This document shows positions 51,161 through 62,905 of a stretch of DNA of 64,000 nt, piece by piece. The stretch spans positions 100,001-164,000 of the forward strand of contig CAUJNA010003247.1 in the NCBI GenBank assembly GCA_963377175.1. Direction: 5' to 3'. Below the pieces are notes generated by a model. That model was not told the DNA's origin. It did no database searches and worked only from the letters and a program-made list of their open reading frames with translations. Position numbers and translations under genes: made by a program. The stretch is from Effrenium voratum (taxonomy: Eukaryota > Sar > Dinophyceae > Suessiales > Symbiodiniaceae). Position 1 is the stretch's first letter; every line of letters starts with the position of its first letter.

Positions 51161-51344
51161 CGCGCGCCCGTTCCTTGAGGAGACTGCTATAGCCCAGGAT
51201 CGCTTCCACTCATGCCGGGACAGCTCGCCCGCAGACCAGAAAAGGGGGTGGAGTTTTTTCGAACTTAACAAAACTTAACAAAACTTAACCGTGCCCGGTC
51301 ATGTGGCAGAATTCCCCCAGATATAATAACCCGCCGCTGGACGT

Positions 51345-51402
51345 GGAGTCAGGATTCTGAAGTCTACAGTCTGGAGTCTGGAGTCTACAGTCTGGAGGCT
51401 CT
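51345..51402. repeat. AGTCTGGAGTCTAC minisatellite
   Basis: Four to five units of AGTCTGGAGTCT / AGTCTACAGTCTGG. Just upstream, AACTTAACAAAACTTAAC (51,265) is a shorter tandem repeat. Confidence 0.7.
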
Positions 51403-51734
51403 GAGCGGACCGGCCGCTTGACTTGCGCGCGGTCCTGCCGAGATGCGTGGGTGTGCTCACCACGCAACAACAATCCCGAAGCAGCACCGCCGCTGCGCCG
51501 TGCTTGCCCCGATATTATGAGGAGCGGCTACAGCACGGATGTTCGCGCGCCTTCGTGCTGCGTGCGGTTTTGCAACGCATTTGTCTGTGCTCTGTGTCAT
51601 ACTTGTTTCGCCTCGCGAGATTGACGTGCATGTTCTTGTTTGCATGAGAAGAAGCGCAAAGAGTTCGCGATAGAAACTCGTTTTGGGCATTGGATGCAAA
51701 AAAACTGAATGTTCATGCAAATAGCGCACAAAAG

Positions 51735-51930
51735 CTAAATTCCAGCTAAGTTCGTTCTAAGTATAGGCACCTGGAACTTAGCTCGAACTTATATCTGCAC
51801 CTAGCTAAGTGAACACTTACCAAGTAGGTTATAAGTATGCTCCAACTTAGGGAAAATATAAGTCCACTTGCCTCACATTATAAGTCCACTTATGGAACTT
51901 ATAACTCAAGTTATAAGTACGGCCCTTTCC
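51735..51930. repeat. ACTTAT/CTTAG palindromic low-complexity tract
   Basis: Repeated AACTTAG, AACTTAT and TTATAAGT words, with ACTTATAACTCAAGTTATAAG forming a hairpin. Origin unclear; possibly decayed minisatellite. Confidence 0.55.
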
Positions 51931-51954
51931 CAGTAGGTATTCCTTTCGTTCACC

Positions 51955-52865
51955 CCTGGTTTGCCTTTGGTTTCTTGGCTTGCCTTTGGTTAGCCTTTGG
52001 TTAGCCTTTGGTTTGCTTTTGGCTTGCCTTTGGCTTGCTTTTGGTTTTTACCTCTGGTCTGTCTTTGGTTTGTCATTGGTTTGCTTATGTTTTGCTTTTG
52101 GCTTGGGTTTGGTTTGCTTTTGGTTTGCCCTTGGTTTTCTTTTGGTTTACCTTTTGGTGTGCTATTGGTTTGATTTTGGCGTGCCTTAGGTTTGCCTTTG
52201 GTTTGCCCCTGGTTTGCCTTTGTATCTTTTAGCTCGCCTTTGGTTAGCCTTTGGTTTGCTTTTCGTTTGCTGCTGCCTTGCCTCTGGTTTGCTTGTGGCT
52301 TGCTGTTGGTTTGCTTTCGGTTTGCCTTTGGTTTGCAGCTGTTTTTTCCTTTGGGTTGCCTTTGGTTTGCCCCTGGTTTGCCTTTGTAGTTTTTAGCTCG
52401 CCTTTGGTTAGCCTTTGGTTTGCTTTTCGTTTGCTGCTGCCTTGCCTCTGGTTTGCTTGTGGCTTGCTTCTGGTTTGCTTTCGGTTTGCCTTTGGTTTGC
52501 AGCAGTTTTTTCCTTTGGGTTGCCTTTGTTTGGTTTGCTTTCGGCTTGCGCTTGGTTTGCCTTTGCTTTGTTTTTATGTTTGCTTTTGGATTTACCTTTG
52601 GTTTGCTTGTGGTTTACCTTTGGTTTGCCTATGGTTCTTCTTTGGTTTGCCGTTGGATTGCTTGTGGCTTGCTTTGGTTTGCTTTTCGCTTGCGGTTGGT
52701 TTACCTCTGGTATGTTTCTTGTTTTCTTTTGGGGTTTACCTTTGGACTGCCTTTCGCTTACCTTGGATTGCTTTTGTTTTGCTTTTGGTTTCCCTTTGGC
52801 TTGCATTTGGATTGCTTTTGGTTCACCTTTGGTTTGCTGTTGGCTTACTTTTCATCTGCCTGGAA
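51955..52865. repeat. TTTGGTTTGCC minisatellite with internal 165-bp duplication
   Basis: About 75 units of 11-13 bp (TTTGGTTTGCC, TTTTGGCTTGC, TCTGGTTTGCT). The stretch around 52,195-52,350 is repeated almost unchanged at 52,360-52,515. Long open frames across it (Leu/Phe/Cys/Trp-rich) come from the repeat. Confidence 0.9.
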
Positions 52866-52904
52866 CCCCCTCCAAAGAAAAAGTAGACCAACCACCAAGA
52901 AGTC

Positions 52905-53420
52905 AACATGACGACAACGATATGGCTCGATGGAACTGGTCGAAATAGCGGCCAGATTTCGGCCGCTGTTTGGGCCGCTGCTCGCTTGGCAGGCTTGTGG
53001 CCTGCGGCGGAAGCTACGCGAAGAACATTTCATAAGCTGCTGTGGCCTGCGGCGGAGACTACGCGAAGGGAATTTCATAAGCTGCTGTTTGGTCTGCTTT
53101 TCGCTACGAAGGCTCGATATGGCTCGATGGAACCGGTCGAAATAGCGGCCAGATTTCGGCCGCTGTTTGGGCCGCTGCTCGCCTGGCAGGCTTGTGGCCT
53201 GCGGCGGAGGCTAAGCGAAGGGACTCTCATAAGCTGCTTGTCATTTGTGCTTGCGCTACGCAAGTCTAAAGCCGGCCAAAAATGGCCGCTTCAGATGCAG
53301 CGGTCAATTTTTCTTGGGCCGCGCTTTGAGCGGCCCCCGATCAGGGCAGACGCCTGCGCCCGAACGTGCCACAACGACCGGAAACCTGCAAATCACAGGG
53401 GAGACACCCGAAAATGCTGA
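52905..53420 (+). CDS. Open frame with a triplicated segment, unknown
   Basis: The segment reading V-E-I-A-A-R-F-R-P-L-F-G-P-L-L-A-W-Q-A-C occurs at 52,934 and 53,130, with a shortened copy of its end (C-G-L-R-R-R-L-R-E-G) at 53,040. Identity between copies is near complete, so the duplication is recent. The frame continues with K-S-K-A-G-Q-K-W-P-L-Q-M-Q-R. Protein-like, but its function is unknown. The three copies lie directly after the minisatellite. Confidence 0.35.
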   Translation, partial: NMTTTIWLDGTGRNSGQISAAVWAAARLAGLWPAAEATRRTFHKLLWPAAETTRREFHKLLFGLLFATKARYGSMEPVEIAARFRPLFGPLLAWQACGLRRRLSEGTLISCLSFVLALRKSKAGQKWPLQMQRSIFLGPRFERPPIRADACARTCHNDRKPANHRGDTRKC

Positions 53421-54377
53421 GCGAGCAGCGGCCCAAACAGTGTGCACAAACTCCCAAGTGCTAAGCGCTTTCCGTCATCACTTGCGCTAGTTGCAGGATC
53501 ACCAAGCAGAGTTCAAAAATCCTCGAGGCAAGGGGCCATCCTTCAGCCCAAGGTCCTTTGGCCCTGAGCTCGCCTTCACTACTTGAAGAAAGGCCGTTCG
53601 GTTTTGGCCAAGTGGTCGCGTTTAAGACTTCCAAAAGGGAAGACACACGGACCATCGAGACACGATTTGTCTTCATGTCAGCTCGTCGCAGCCCCCGCCT
53701 GCGCCGCGGAGTTTTGCATCTGCATCATCTGCGTGGGCACCATATTGGCCTTCCAACTTGAATGCTGAACATGTAGGCCCCTCTGGCTGGCCACCACGAT
53801 CAAACCGTGCGTGCGTTGCTTGCCACTCAACAGCACATACAGGCTTCTCGACAGGTCATTGGGGTAACTACTATAAAACTCAATGCAAACGCGTCCCACG
53901 CGCAGCAGGACCTGCCAATCACTTGCGCTACTTGCAGCCATAAAATTCATCGTGCAGAGTACAGGTATCCTCGAACATCCTGAAGCCCAAGCTCAATCTG
54001 GTTCCAATGGCCAAGTCTCTCTAGCTCAGCTAGTTAAAGTTGACGCCCAACTGGCCCACATGCGTCCTGTGAGAGAACCTGAAACGTTCTACGCCACGCC
54101 GCCCTCATTCTTGAATGTAAGTCTGTGGGGCATCGTTGTTCTGGTTTTGGCTTGTCATTGAAGAAGGGCCATTGCTGAAACACGTGGTGCCCACTCTTAT
54201 TTCCTCTCTACGTACCAAACCAAAGGAATGTTGGCTTGAAAAACCTTCCAAGCCACCAGGAGCCTTGAAACACGATTTGTCTTCATGTCAGCTCGTCGCA
54301 GCCCCCCGCCTGTGCGGCGGCAGCGGAGTTTTGCATATGCATCATCTGCGTCGGCACCATATTGGCCTTCTAAGACT

Positions 54378-54475
54378 CCGTTGCTCTCTGCTCCCCTGCT
54401 AACAGTTTAACTTCTAGTGGTTTAATGAAAACCAATTCGTTAGCAAAAGGTGAATCCAAGCAAAATGCAACAAAG
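54378..54475. repeat. Element, family D copy 6
   Basis: GTTGCTCTCTGCTCCCCTGC at the left, CCAAGCAAAATGCAACAAAG at the right; shorter interior than the other copies. Confidence 0.6.
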
Positions 54476-54663
54476 AAGAGACGTACACAACAAGCTCAAG
54501 TCACTTCTGAAAGAGGCTTCTGAAGATGTAGGGGTCAACATGGCGCCAGGTACGTGCTCACAGCGGAACCCCTGTGGCTGGCCATCACGATCAAGCCGTG
54601 CGTTGTTTGCCACTCAACAGGACAGGGCTTTTCAACAGGTCTGTTCCCAAAAGCTGCGCAGGG

Positions 54664-54715
54664 GCTATATATATATAATTTATATATATATATAATATAT
54701 ATATATATATATGAG
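54664..54715. repeat. (TA)n microsatellite
   Basis: TATATATATAATTTATATAT and ATATATATATATATATATGA with one interruption. Confidence 0.85.
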
Positions 54716-55779
54716 CGATTTCTGAAATGCTGGGGGAGCTCCAAATGCATCCTGTAAGGGGTCTACCCCATGCTGCCCTGCACTATTCAAACAAAACTAG
54801 TAGCACGTCCTCTACCTTTGCCGGTGGCATATGCATCACCGCGTTGTTTGCACCATTGAAGGTAGCCTCCCAAACGGGAAATTAAAAGGACTCTTGCAGC
54901 ACGTTTCAGCTTCCGTCCCCCCTCCTGCGCTGCGGCGGAGTCCGCCACCATCTGCATCATCTGCATCTGCATCATATTGGCCTTCCAAGAGAGGCGTCAG
55001 AATCGCCTCAATCACAACAATAATTACAGATTGGATAACCATTCTTGGCACCTGTGGCTGGCCTCCATGAGCAAGCCATGCATTACCGGCCACTCAACAG
55101 ACCAGGCTCCTGAAAAGTTTACTTGCGAATGCGCGTCGCACGAAAACCTCCACTGGGGCTCGTAAATTTCGAGCAGAACAAACCAACTAAGGCAACGAGC
55201 GTGCCCGTTTGAATCCAGCGTGACTCTGCTCTAATATTCGGGCCAAATTATTGGACTGCTGTCGCGGCGATTGATTTGTAGCAGCTCCACGTCTCTCGCG
55301 CGCAGCAGGGCTTGCCAATCACTTGCACTACCTGAATCAGTATATCTCCCCAAGCAGAACCAAAAAAATCCCGAGTCAAGGGCAAGTTCGCTTCACCCAA
55401 ATCGTGGGCTCGAATCGAAACTGCAGGAAACATTGAATATCAGGTCTTTGCGGAGAGAATCTGATTCCAATGGTTGCATCCAACAGGCCAGATCTCCAAA
55501 TTAGCCCCCTCCTGCGCTGCAGCGGCGGAGTCCGGCGCATGCATCATCTGCATCGTCATATTGGCCTTCCAAGAGGGGCACTCACACCTGGCCTACAGCC
55601 CTGTGGCTGGCCAGCATGTTGCAGCCGTGAGATATTGACAAAGTATGCTTCTCAACCGTTTAGTTGCGAAATGTGCATCGCACGAAAAGGTGCACCGCAC
55701 TTCATACTAGGCTCGTATTCGACATGCAAAGCAACATCCCAACGTGACCTCCGGACAGGCTCCTCTAGTGAAGTTTAGA

Positions 55780-56140
55780 AGACACTTAAGTGGTAGGGCA
55801 ATTCATTTTCCCAAGCTAGCGCTAGCAATCTGACAGAAGACAAGAAGAACAAGCACGCGCGAAAAAATACGCACACATGGCGGGGGAGTGCACAACAAAT
55901 GTTCAAAAGCAACCTGCCAATTCGTTTCTTTGGGACCCTTGGAAGTTAGCCTGAAGGCGGCGCCGTGGTCACTGGTCGGGGCGGGCAGTCTCTAGTTTGC
56001 GCGGCGGCGGGTGCAGCACTCGCAAGGTCCTATAGTCAAGGTCACGCGCAGATTTTCGTGGCGGGCGCTTTCAAGGTCAACTGCAGACAGACAAATAGGC
56101 CGAACAAATACACAGACAAATAGATAACCGGATAGATATG
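55780..56140. other. Stretch without supportable gene
   Basis: No frame or repeat family; GCTAGCGCTAGC at 55,816 is a perfect 12-bp palindrome. Continues into GATA-like repeats. Confidence 0.25.
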
Positions 56141-56144
56141 GTGG

Positions 56145-56426
56145 TTGTTCTACACTCCTTTGTCTCTGCAAAAAATGGTGTTATGTTCGCAAATCTTTCG
56201 CGGGTTGCCCGCCGTGCGTTGTTTACTCCTGGAAGCAGAAACACAAATGTGGTACACGAGTCGCAGCTTCACACAGAGATGTACTCTGCTGTGTGTCTGC
56301 TCCTGCGCCGGCCTTTTTGAACGGCAGCCATGTGCCCTGCTACCACCCTCAGGCAGGCAATCGGGCCATACCCTTCCGCGCAGGCTTTCGCGGAAAACGC
56401 TCGCTGTTTCACAGCGGGGCTGCTGA
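56145..56426. other. Open frames on both strands, no gene model
   Basis: Plus 56,145-56,426 and minus 56,150-56,650 overlap. Only a weak case for an exon; CTTTCGCG words similar to 44,225 occur near 56,195 and 56,385. Confidence 0.2.
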
Positions 56427-56479
56427 CCAAAAGTAAACTCCTTGCGCGGACCTTTAGAACGACTCCCATACACAAACAA

Positions 56480-57090
56480 ATTGGGGCAACGAGAGGTAAG
56501 AATAGAAAAGGTGGAAAGATAAGGGTAAATGCAGGCAGGTGGATAAATAGAAAGAAAAGTACATCTGTATATAGATAGCTTGACAGACCGACATGTAGAT
56601 AGATTAGCTACGTTGAGTAGAGACTGGACAAGTAGCAACATCGCACACAAACAGGGATAGACAAGAAGGCAGGTAGATAGGCCAGATTAGATAGCTAGAC
56701 AGGAAGGTAGGTAAGCAGGTAGGTAGGCCGATAAACAGATCTTGGTACTGATAGACAGGTAGATAGATTAGATATGATTAGACAAATAAATGATAAAGAA
56801 AGAGATCGATAAACAGATAGATAGATAGATCAATTAAATTGACACTAGCAGGATAGAAAGCCAGGCAAATAGAACGAAACGGAACATGAGTGGTTGGATG
56901 GATAAGTCGATAGAGAAGTAGACTAGAACGGTAGATAGATAAATGGAAATATTGCAAATAATAAAACAACAAAAGCAAAGAAAGCTAAATAAGAGACAGG
57001 GGAAGAAAGAAGCAATAAGAGAACGACGAATAAGATAAAGAAACAAATATAGATGCAAATAAAGAGGAATAAGAAAAGATAAAGGACAAA
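56480..57090. repeat. Degenerate GATA/GGTA repeats
   Basis: Words GATAGATAGATAGATC, AGGTAGGTAAGCAGGTAGG and AAATAGATGCAAATAAAGAG spread over 600 bp. A decayed tetranucleotide array; frames on it are artefacts. Confidence 0.75.
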
Positions 57091-57595
57091 CTGTTTGCTC
57101 ATATGCTAGAAGAGCCGTCAAAGCGGGGAAGTTCCAATCTACAAGAATCGTACATGCGTTCTTTCGCTTCTCGTTCTCCCTCTTTCTCTTTTGCTGTCTC
57201 GTTCTCATTTTCTCTGTCTCTTATCTGTCTTTCTCTTGACTCGTGTCGCGCGGCGCCATACAACCAAAAAAGTCCAAATCGCAAGGCAAAAAATGTGTAG
57301 TTGGCTGTTTGCCCTCTCTGGCATCTGGTGCTGAGCAAAAAAACACTGTCAGTCGGCAATGCTGGGCCAACCGTTCGCTTTTACTTTGTTCGACAACAAC
57401 TAGTTATATATTGTTGGCTTCTCTTGGCGAAGGCCCACTGCTTGCGTTTCTTCTTTAAACATCATCCACCAAAGTGGTCTCAATCAAATTATTCCGGAGG
57501 GTTTTGTTGAAAACTTGAAAGTCAAGTTACAGGGACCCTGGAAACACGTTTTGTCAGGGGCGCTGACAGCTCACGTCGGCTCGTGCCAGCCCCCG

Positions 57596-57675
57596 CCTCC
57601 TGCGCAGCGGCGCGCTGCGTCGCGGCGGGGTCTTGCGTGTGCATCGCCTGCTTCGGCGCCATATCCACCTTCCAG
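57596..57675 (-). CDS. Met/Gln block, array copy 14 (expanded)
   Basis: The last and longest block: D-M-A-P-K-Q-A-M-H-T-Q-D-P-A-A-T-Q-R-A-A-A-Q-E-A-G type reading, longer than the consensus by whole codons. It supports coding history. Family G copy 5 follows 14 bp downstream. Confidence 0.4.
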
Positions 57676-57688
57676 GAGAGGTAAGGTG

Positions 57689-57792
57689 AACTTCCATTTG
57701 CTTAAGCCCCTGGAGAAAACATCCAGTAGTCATAGGTTCCCTTGAAACAAACAGGGGAAAATACAAAACATATTCTTAAGCAAATGGAAGTT
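57689..57792. repeat. Inverted-repeat element, family G copy 5
   Basis: AACTTCCATTTGCTTAAG at the left and CTTAAGCAAATGGAAGTT at the right are perfect 18-bp inverted repeats. The best preserved G copy, probably the youngest. Confidence 0.85.
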
Positions 57793-57794
57793 AC

Positions 57795-57930
57795 CGCCGG
57801 ATTTAATAATCCCCTGGTTGATTTTGATTTGGGGGGTGTCCCCTTTTTAGTGGGGATTCAGACCACTTTCGGAGGGGTTTTCACCCCCCTAATAATGGGA
57901 CGGGTTTATTAATCCTGAGTCAACATTACT
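57795..57930. repeat. Diverged element, family I copy 6
   Basis: GGATTTAATAATCCCCTGG at the left, GGGTTTATTAATCCTGAGTC at the right, with an internal GGGGGGTGTCCCC palindrome. Directly behind family G copy 5. Confidence 0.55.
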
Positions 57931-58779
57931 CACACCTGGCTTGCAAGGTTCGCTCAAAAAGCCTGCTTCTCAAAACTGGGTTTAGACTTGGCCCCTGTGG
58001 CTGGTCACCACGGTCAAGCCATGAGTTATTGGACGCTCAGGCTTGTCAACCGTTTCGTCCCGAAACGCGAGTTGCACGAAAAGCTTCACCGGGGTTGACA
58101 TGCAGAACAAGCAACACAACACGCCAACTAGAACCCTGCGACGCAGCGTCGTTGGGTGCTAGTCAGCCAAATAAAGTCACGATCCTAAGCCAATGATGCG
58201 TACTTGTTTGAGCGTCGCTCACAACGTGTCAAGATTTGGCTACCCTCATTGCGCTCCTTCGCGGGGCTTTCGGGAAGCTTTCACGCGTGCGTGTTGTTCT
58301 TTTCTTTACGGCTTGTGTTGAACCCCCCTTTCGCGACAAATGAACAGGGCAGCTTTTCACTACAAGAGTATCAGACCAAGCGCACTTGGCTCAAAAACAA
58401 CTTCTCAGCCCAAGAATAGTGTGTAAAAGATAGCTTTCCCTCGCATTTTCGAAACTGGCAAACAGCCAGCTCGCTTGAAGCACCGAGTTTTGTTGGAAAA
58501 CAACGAAGATCATACCGTTGGTTTCGAGCGCCGCTCTAGCCGCTTGAATTGGCTACTGCCCCCTCTTGTGACTTGCGATGATGGGCCAGCCGTCCATTAG
58601 CACGTTTGCCTGGCAACAAGCACAAACTCCTGCTGGCTGTTCTTGATACGCGTGGCGCCCACTCTTATTTCCTCTCTAAGCCGCGCCCAGCCAAAGGAAT
58701 CTCGATCAGATGTTGGCCGAAAGGGTTATGTTTAAAACTTCCAAAAGGGAAGGGTGCCAGGACCCTTGATCCGCGGTTT

Positions 58780-58935
58780 GGCATCCCCCCTGCCATAAGG
58801 GGAAGGGGGTGGGGGGGGTCCCCAATTCCATTTTTCTAGTCTTCTCCAAAGAAGGGAAATGGGATCAGAAATGGAATTCCAGGGGTCGCCTCTCTCTCCC
58901 CCAATTCCAAATTTAAGGGGGTGGGGATGGTTTGG
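58780..58935. repeat. G/C-run patch
   Basis: GGGGAAGGGGGTGGGGGGGG and CTCTCTCCCCC blocks; imperfect inverse CCCAATTCCATTTTTC / GAAATGGAATTCCAGGGG folds around 58,830-58,880. Confidence 0.4.
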
Positions 58936-59409
58936 CTGTAGCGCCCGCTGCAACAAACTGCTTGCAGGCAGCTTTCACCTGCATGGCCGGATATGTCCTG
59001 GCCATCGCCAGGATTTTGACCGGCGTCAGGCAACTCCACAGCAAAAACACCAGCGACGGCGCACGCTTAGTTAACCTTCGCTGCGCTGACGTGTAGCCAC
59101 TGTCACGCAACCTGTTACCATGATCAAGCAGTTATGCGCTCCGCATCATGGCCCACAACTGGAAAGCCTGCAGACATGCAGAGAATGGGCTTTACGCAGC
59201 TGCGTACAGGTGCGCAATCTCCGCCTTGAGACCGGTGGTGTAGCCATCGCAATGGACCGCTCAATATTAGCCAACCCGCCTTGTGGCCTACGGCCTTGGC
59301 TGCCTTAACAAAAACATTCCGCGAGCTTTTAAGAATGCCTGGTAGCATGTGGATGACCAAGCTTCTACTGAAGCCACCTGGAAAAAAACACATATTTCCA
59401 GCAGTGATC

Positions 59410-59500
59410 GGCCCCAAATGAATCAACCAACCTGCTTATTCATGTTTGGAGGGGAACACCCTACTAATAAACTGGGGTTGATTCATATGGGGTCAACATG
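59410..59500. repeat. Inverted-repeat element, family I copy 5
   Basis: GGCCCCAAATGAATCAACCA at the left, GGTTGATTCATATGGGGTC at the right; arms pair over about 16 bp. A partial family G end (ACCTGGAAAAAAACACATAT) lies just upstream. Confidence 0.65.
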
Positions 59501-60142
59501 AGAGCATAATGACACAACCCCGTGTTTGCAAACAAAAATCGACCTTTCTACTGCCCAGCAAAGCGTTTTTTTGACCATGCCACATCCCACCTCCGCAGCG
59601 TTGCCCCGCCCGGAGGCGCCCTGTGGCTGGCCATGATCAAGGCTATCAGTTGCCACACTCCAAAAACAGAAGACCGGCTTCTCAACTCTACAGTCTCGTG
59701 ACGCGACGAGCAAACCGTGCCAATTAGAACTCGTGGACGTGCCCATGAAGCCCGTCTCAACAGCTCTGTGCTCCAACGTCGCCTCCGGACGCTCTCCAAA
59801 TTGCATTGGCAGCCTGGTTGCCCCCTCTTGTCTTGAACAACTGCGTGAACCACAAAAATCTTGTGGAAAGCTCATGTTTGGTGCCGTCCGTTCATGTTCA
59901 AACAACTAGGTTGGCTACAACGCCGACTCAAAAGCTCGGAAGAAGTAATGTAAGCGGACCGTGCTCCGAGGAATCCAGCCGCAATTCACTTCAATTCACT
60001 TCCTTACGAAATCCAATCTTTGACATACCTTCCATCGAGTAAAATAAGGGTGTCTTTTTTTTCCCGGAAAGAGTTGCTTCTTCACTTCTGCAAGCGCTGT
60101 TGACACTTGCGAGCACTTCTTCGCAACCCTGGAATCTTGGAC

Positions 60143-60250
60143 AATTGGGTGTGGCTCAAAATTCAACAGGAGGGGTTTCGCGGGGTTTGGTCCATGTTTC
60201 CACTGAACAGGGTTCCATTTTGGTACCGGTTTTTTGAGCCACAGCCAATT
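60143..60250. repeat. Inverted-repeat element, family J copy 7
   Basis: AATTGGGTGTGGCTCAAAA at the left and TTTTTTGAGCCACAGCCAAT at the right pair over 19 bp with one or two mismatches. Interior has GTTCCATTTTGGTACCG. Confidence 0.7.
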
Positions 60251-60299
60251 CTGCCAACTCCGCACTGAGTGTTTCGCGAAGCGGACTTGGCCGGTCAAG

Positions 60300-61190
60300 A
60301 AGCGGGTCTAAAAGCGGAACTTCCTGCCTTTGAACACGCTGCCCGCTCCAGGCAAACTAGGGAAGGAAGCAAGGCTCCCGAAAAGCACTTTTAAATTTAA
60401 ACGGCGGATTTGAAATGAAACGAAGCAAACATGTGCTTCTTCATCAAACGGCGGAAACTTTACACATCGGATGTTCTAGGCATGGAACTTTCCAAAGGTG
60501 AAAAGGGTTCGAGATCCTCCCAGTTGCTCAGTGACTCTGGTAGAACACCGTGCGGGAACCAATTCTTTTCGGGGTTGACGATGTTCAATGTGGAAGCCAA
60601 CAAACAAAAAGCGGATTCAGAACAAGGGCCACGGGATTCCTAAGGTTGCAATCCATCAGGGGGTGCCACTGAATTGCCACTTATACATGTCCCAAAACCC
60701 CAAAGAAACTCGGTTGACGTTGGAAGGGGAGCAAACAATTTTCAATTCTAGCAGTTAAGTGGATTTGGATTTCAACCACTACACCGAGCAAAAATACAAA
60801 ATGTTTCCCAACAACAACCATGGAAAGTTCAATGGGGAAGCCAACGAACAAAAAGCAGTTTAGAGGGTGCACTGACATTGCCACTTGTACATGTCCCAAT
60901 ACCCCAAGAGAAGGGCTTAGAATCAAAGCCCCTAAGCCCTTCCCGGTAAACCCGCCACGTACCCGTGCCTGGGCTTGGGCTGGTGCGTGAGGCGCTGGGG
61001 GCCTGGAAAAAGCCAAGCACGACCGAAGTCGCCACTTGGTGTCGCGTTTGGGCCCAAAATGAAAGGAACTTATGTCATTATTGCACTTGGTTGGAAAAGC
61101 AGTTGGGAAGCAAACAACTCTTTGGAACCGGCGGTTTTCCCACGCATCGTGATTGGTTGCAAATGATGTAGCTCCCCTTTCTGGTCAGTG
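60300..61190. other. Stretch with a local duplication, no gene
   Basis: The phrase with TACATGTCCCAAAACCCCAA (60,686) recurs as TACATGTCCCAATACCCCAA (60,888), together with CCAACAAACAAAAAGC/CCAACGAACAAAAAGC. A local diverged duplication of about 200 bp. Short open frames only. Confidence 0.4.
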
Positions 61191-61345
61191 AAGCCATGCA
61201 AAGAACCACCCCTTCCCCCAACCTTTGCCACATGTGCCTCATTGAAGCAAGCCTGAGGCTTGCAGCCCAACATGCCGGCCCACAAGCCTTTGACTCCAGA
61301 CCCAAGATACCATCTACATGCTCACTAGCGACTGGGTGCAATGGA
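61190..61345. other. Exon-like patch, strand unresolved
   Basis: Plus frame ends TAA at 61,362 (C-L-I-E-A-S-L-R-L-A-A-Q-H-A-G) and minus frame carries H-V-D-G-I-L-G-L-E-S-K-A-C-G. Both plausible. Confidence 0.25.
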
Positions 61346-61354
61346 CATGAGTGG

Positions 61355-61590
61355 TCAATATAACTCCTTTTGGCAACCTCTGCAAACAGAAGGCGGGATC
61401 CTCAGATAAGGAAATACCCACTTATACTTGTCTGCGCGCTGAAGCTGCTCGAGACACATCGCCCTGGCTGTTTTGAGGGTCCTTTTGACACATGGGAAAC
61501 CCGGATCTAAGCGGAACTCCTCCGATCCAAACTCACGAAAGTGGTCTGAACCCCTCATCCAACACCCCTCGATCAGAATCAACAAGGGGT
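61355..61590 (-). CDS. Open frame with protein-like content, unknown
   Basis: Minus frame of 76 codons: [20 protein letters not shown], then [20 protein letters not shown]. Charged and hydrophobic residues alternate naturally. A donor may lie at AAG/TATAAG or the frame runs on to a stop. No family recognised. Confidence 0.35.
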
Positions 61591-61619
61591 TGTATCCGGG
61601 GGTAGCATTCGGCTTTGGA

Positions 61620-62410
<791 letters not shown>

Positions 62411-62905
62411 GCTGCCAATGGAAAATTGGTTGCAAACCAACATATTCACATCCACAAAGGCACATTAAACAAGTACACATACCAGGATCTAGGCAAAATA
62501 TAATTGGCCTTTGTGCATGGACCCTTAATTTGTCCCACTTGCATACCCTTTATCTACGCACGATGGGCAAAGTGATGCCTACACGTGATGGAGTTGGACA
62601 ATGAGGCATTGAGCTCAAAGGTGTTTTTCATGCCTGGTCTCAGTTGCAAAAATGTTGGGTATAACTGTTCTGGAGTTTGGACCCCAGTCTTTTTACATAC
62701 CTCTTCACTTCTGGAGCTGGCCCCCCAAAACAAGGTCCCCAAACTAATTGTTTACCACTTCCCGAAACAGTGTGCAGTCCAGAAGCTGTGGAAGTGAGTA
62801 ACCTTTCGGGATGAGTGAAGATGGGAACCCAAAAAGGGGAAACTGGAAAGTGACATGTCACATGGGCGAGTAAGCCAAGGAAGCCTGGTTACAATTTATT
62901 TTCAG

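Larger units (their letters stand above)
41350..59800. repeat. Irregular tandem array of a 0.5-1.5 kb unit with a repeated exon-like block
   Basis: Four blocks recur in fixed order: CCTGTGGCTGGCCACCACGA; the phrase with AGTTGCGAAACGTGCGTCGC; CCGCAATGCTGGGCCAACCG followed by CTCTTGGCGAAAGGCCATTG; and a GC-rich block ending in GCATCTGCATCATCTGCG and ATATTGGCCTTCCAAGAG. The GC-rich block occurs at 43,902, 44,788, 46,071, 47,177, 47,550, 48,569, 49,271, 50,254, 50,808, 53,697, 54,307, 54,921, 55,508 and 57,596. The GGCTGGCC block occurs about twelve times. On the minus strand, after TTGGAAG, the GC block reads A-N-M-A-Q-M-M-Q-M-Q-H-S-A-A-A-Q-E-A-G. Some copies insert P-T, S-T or T-Q-R residues in frame. 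Beyond E-A-G, frames differ between copies, as if coding stops there at a donor. The unit could be a tandem gene, a multi-exon repeat-protein gene or a repeated pseudogene. Function unknown. Confidence 0.6.

Noticed and set aside
51980..52948. A 211-codon Leu/Phe/Trp frame that looks like a membrane protein.
   Set aside because: Every residue follows from the TTTGGTTTGCC unit; other frames are open as well.
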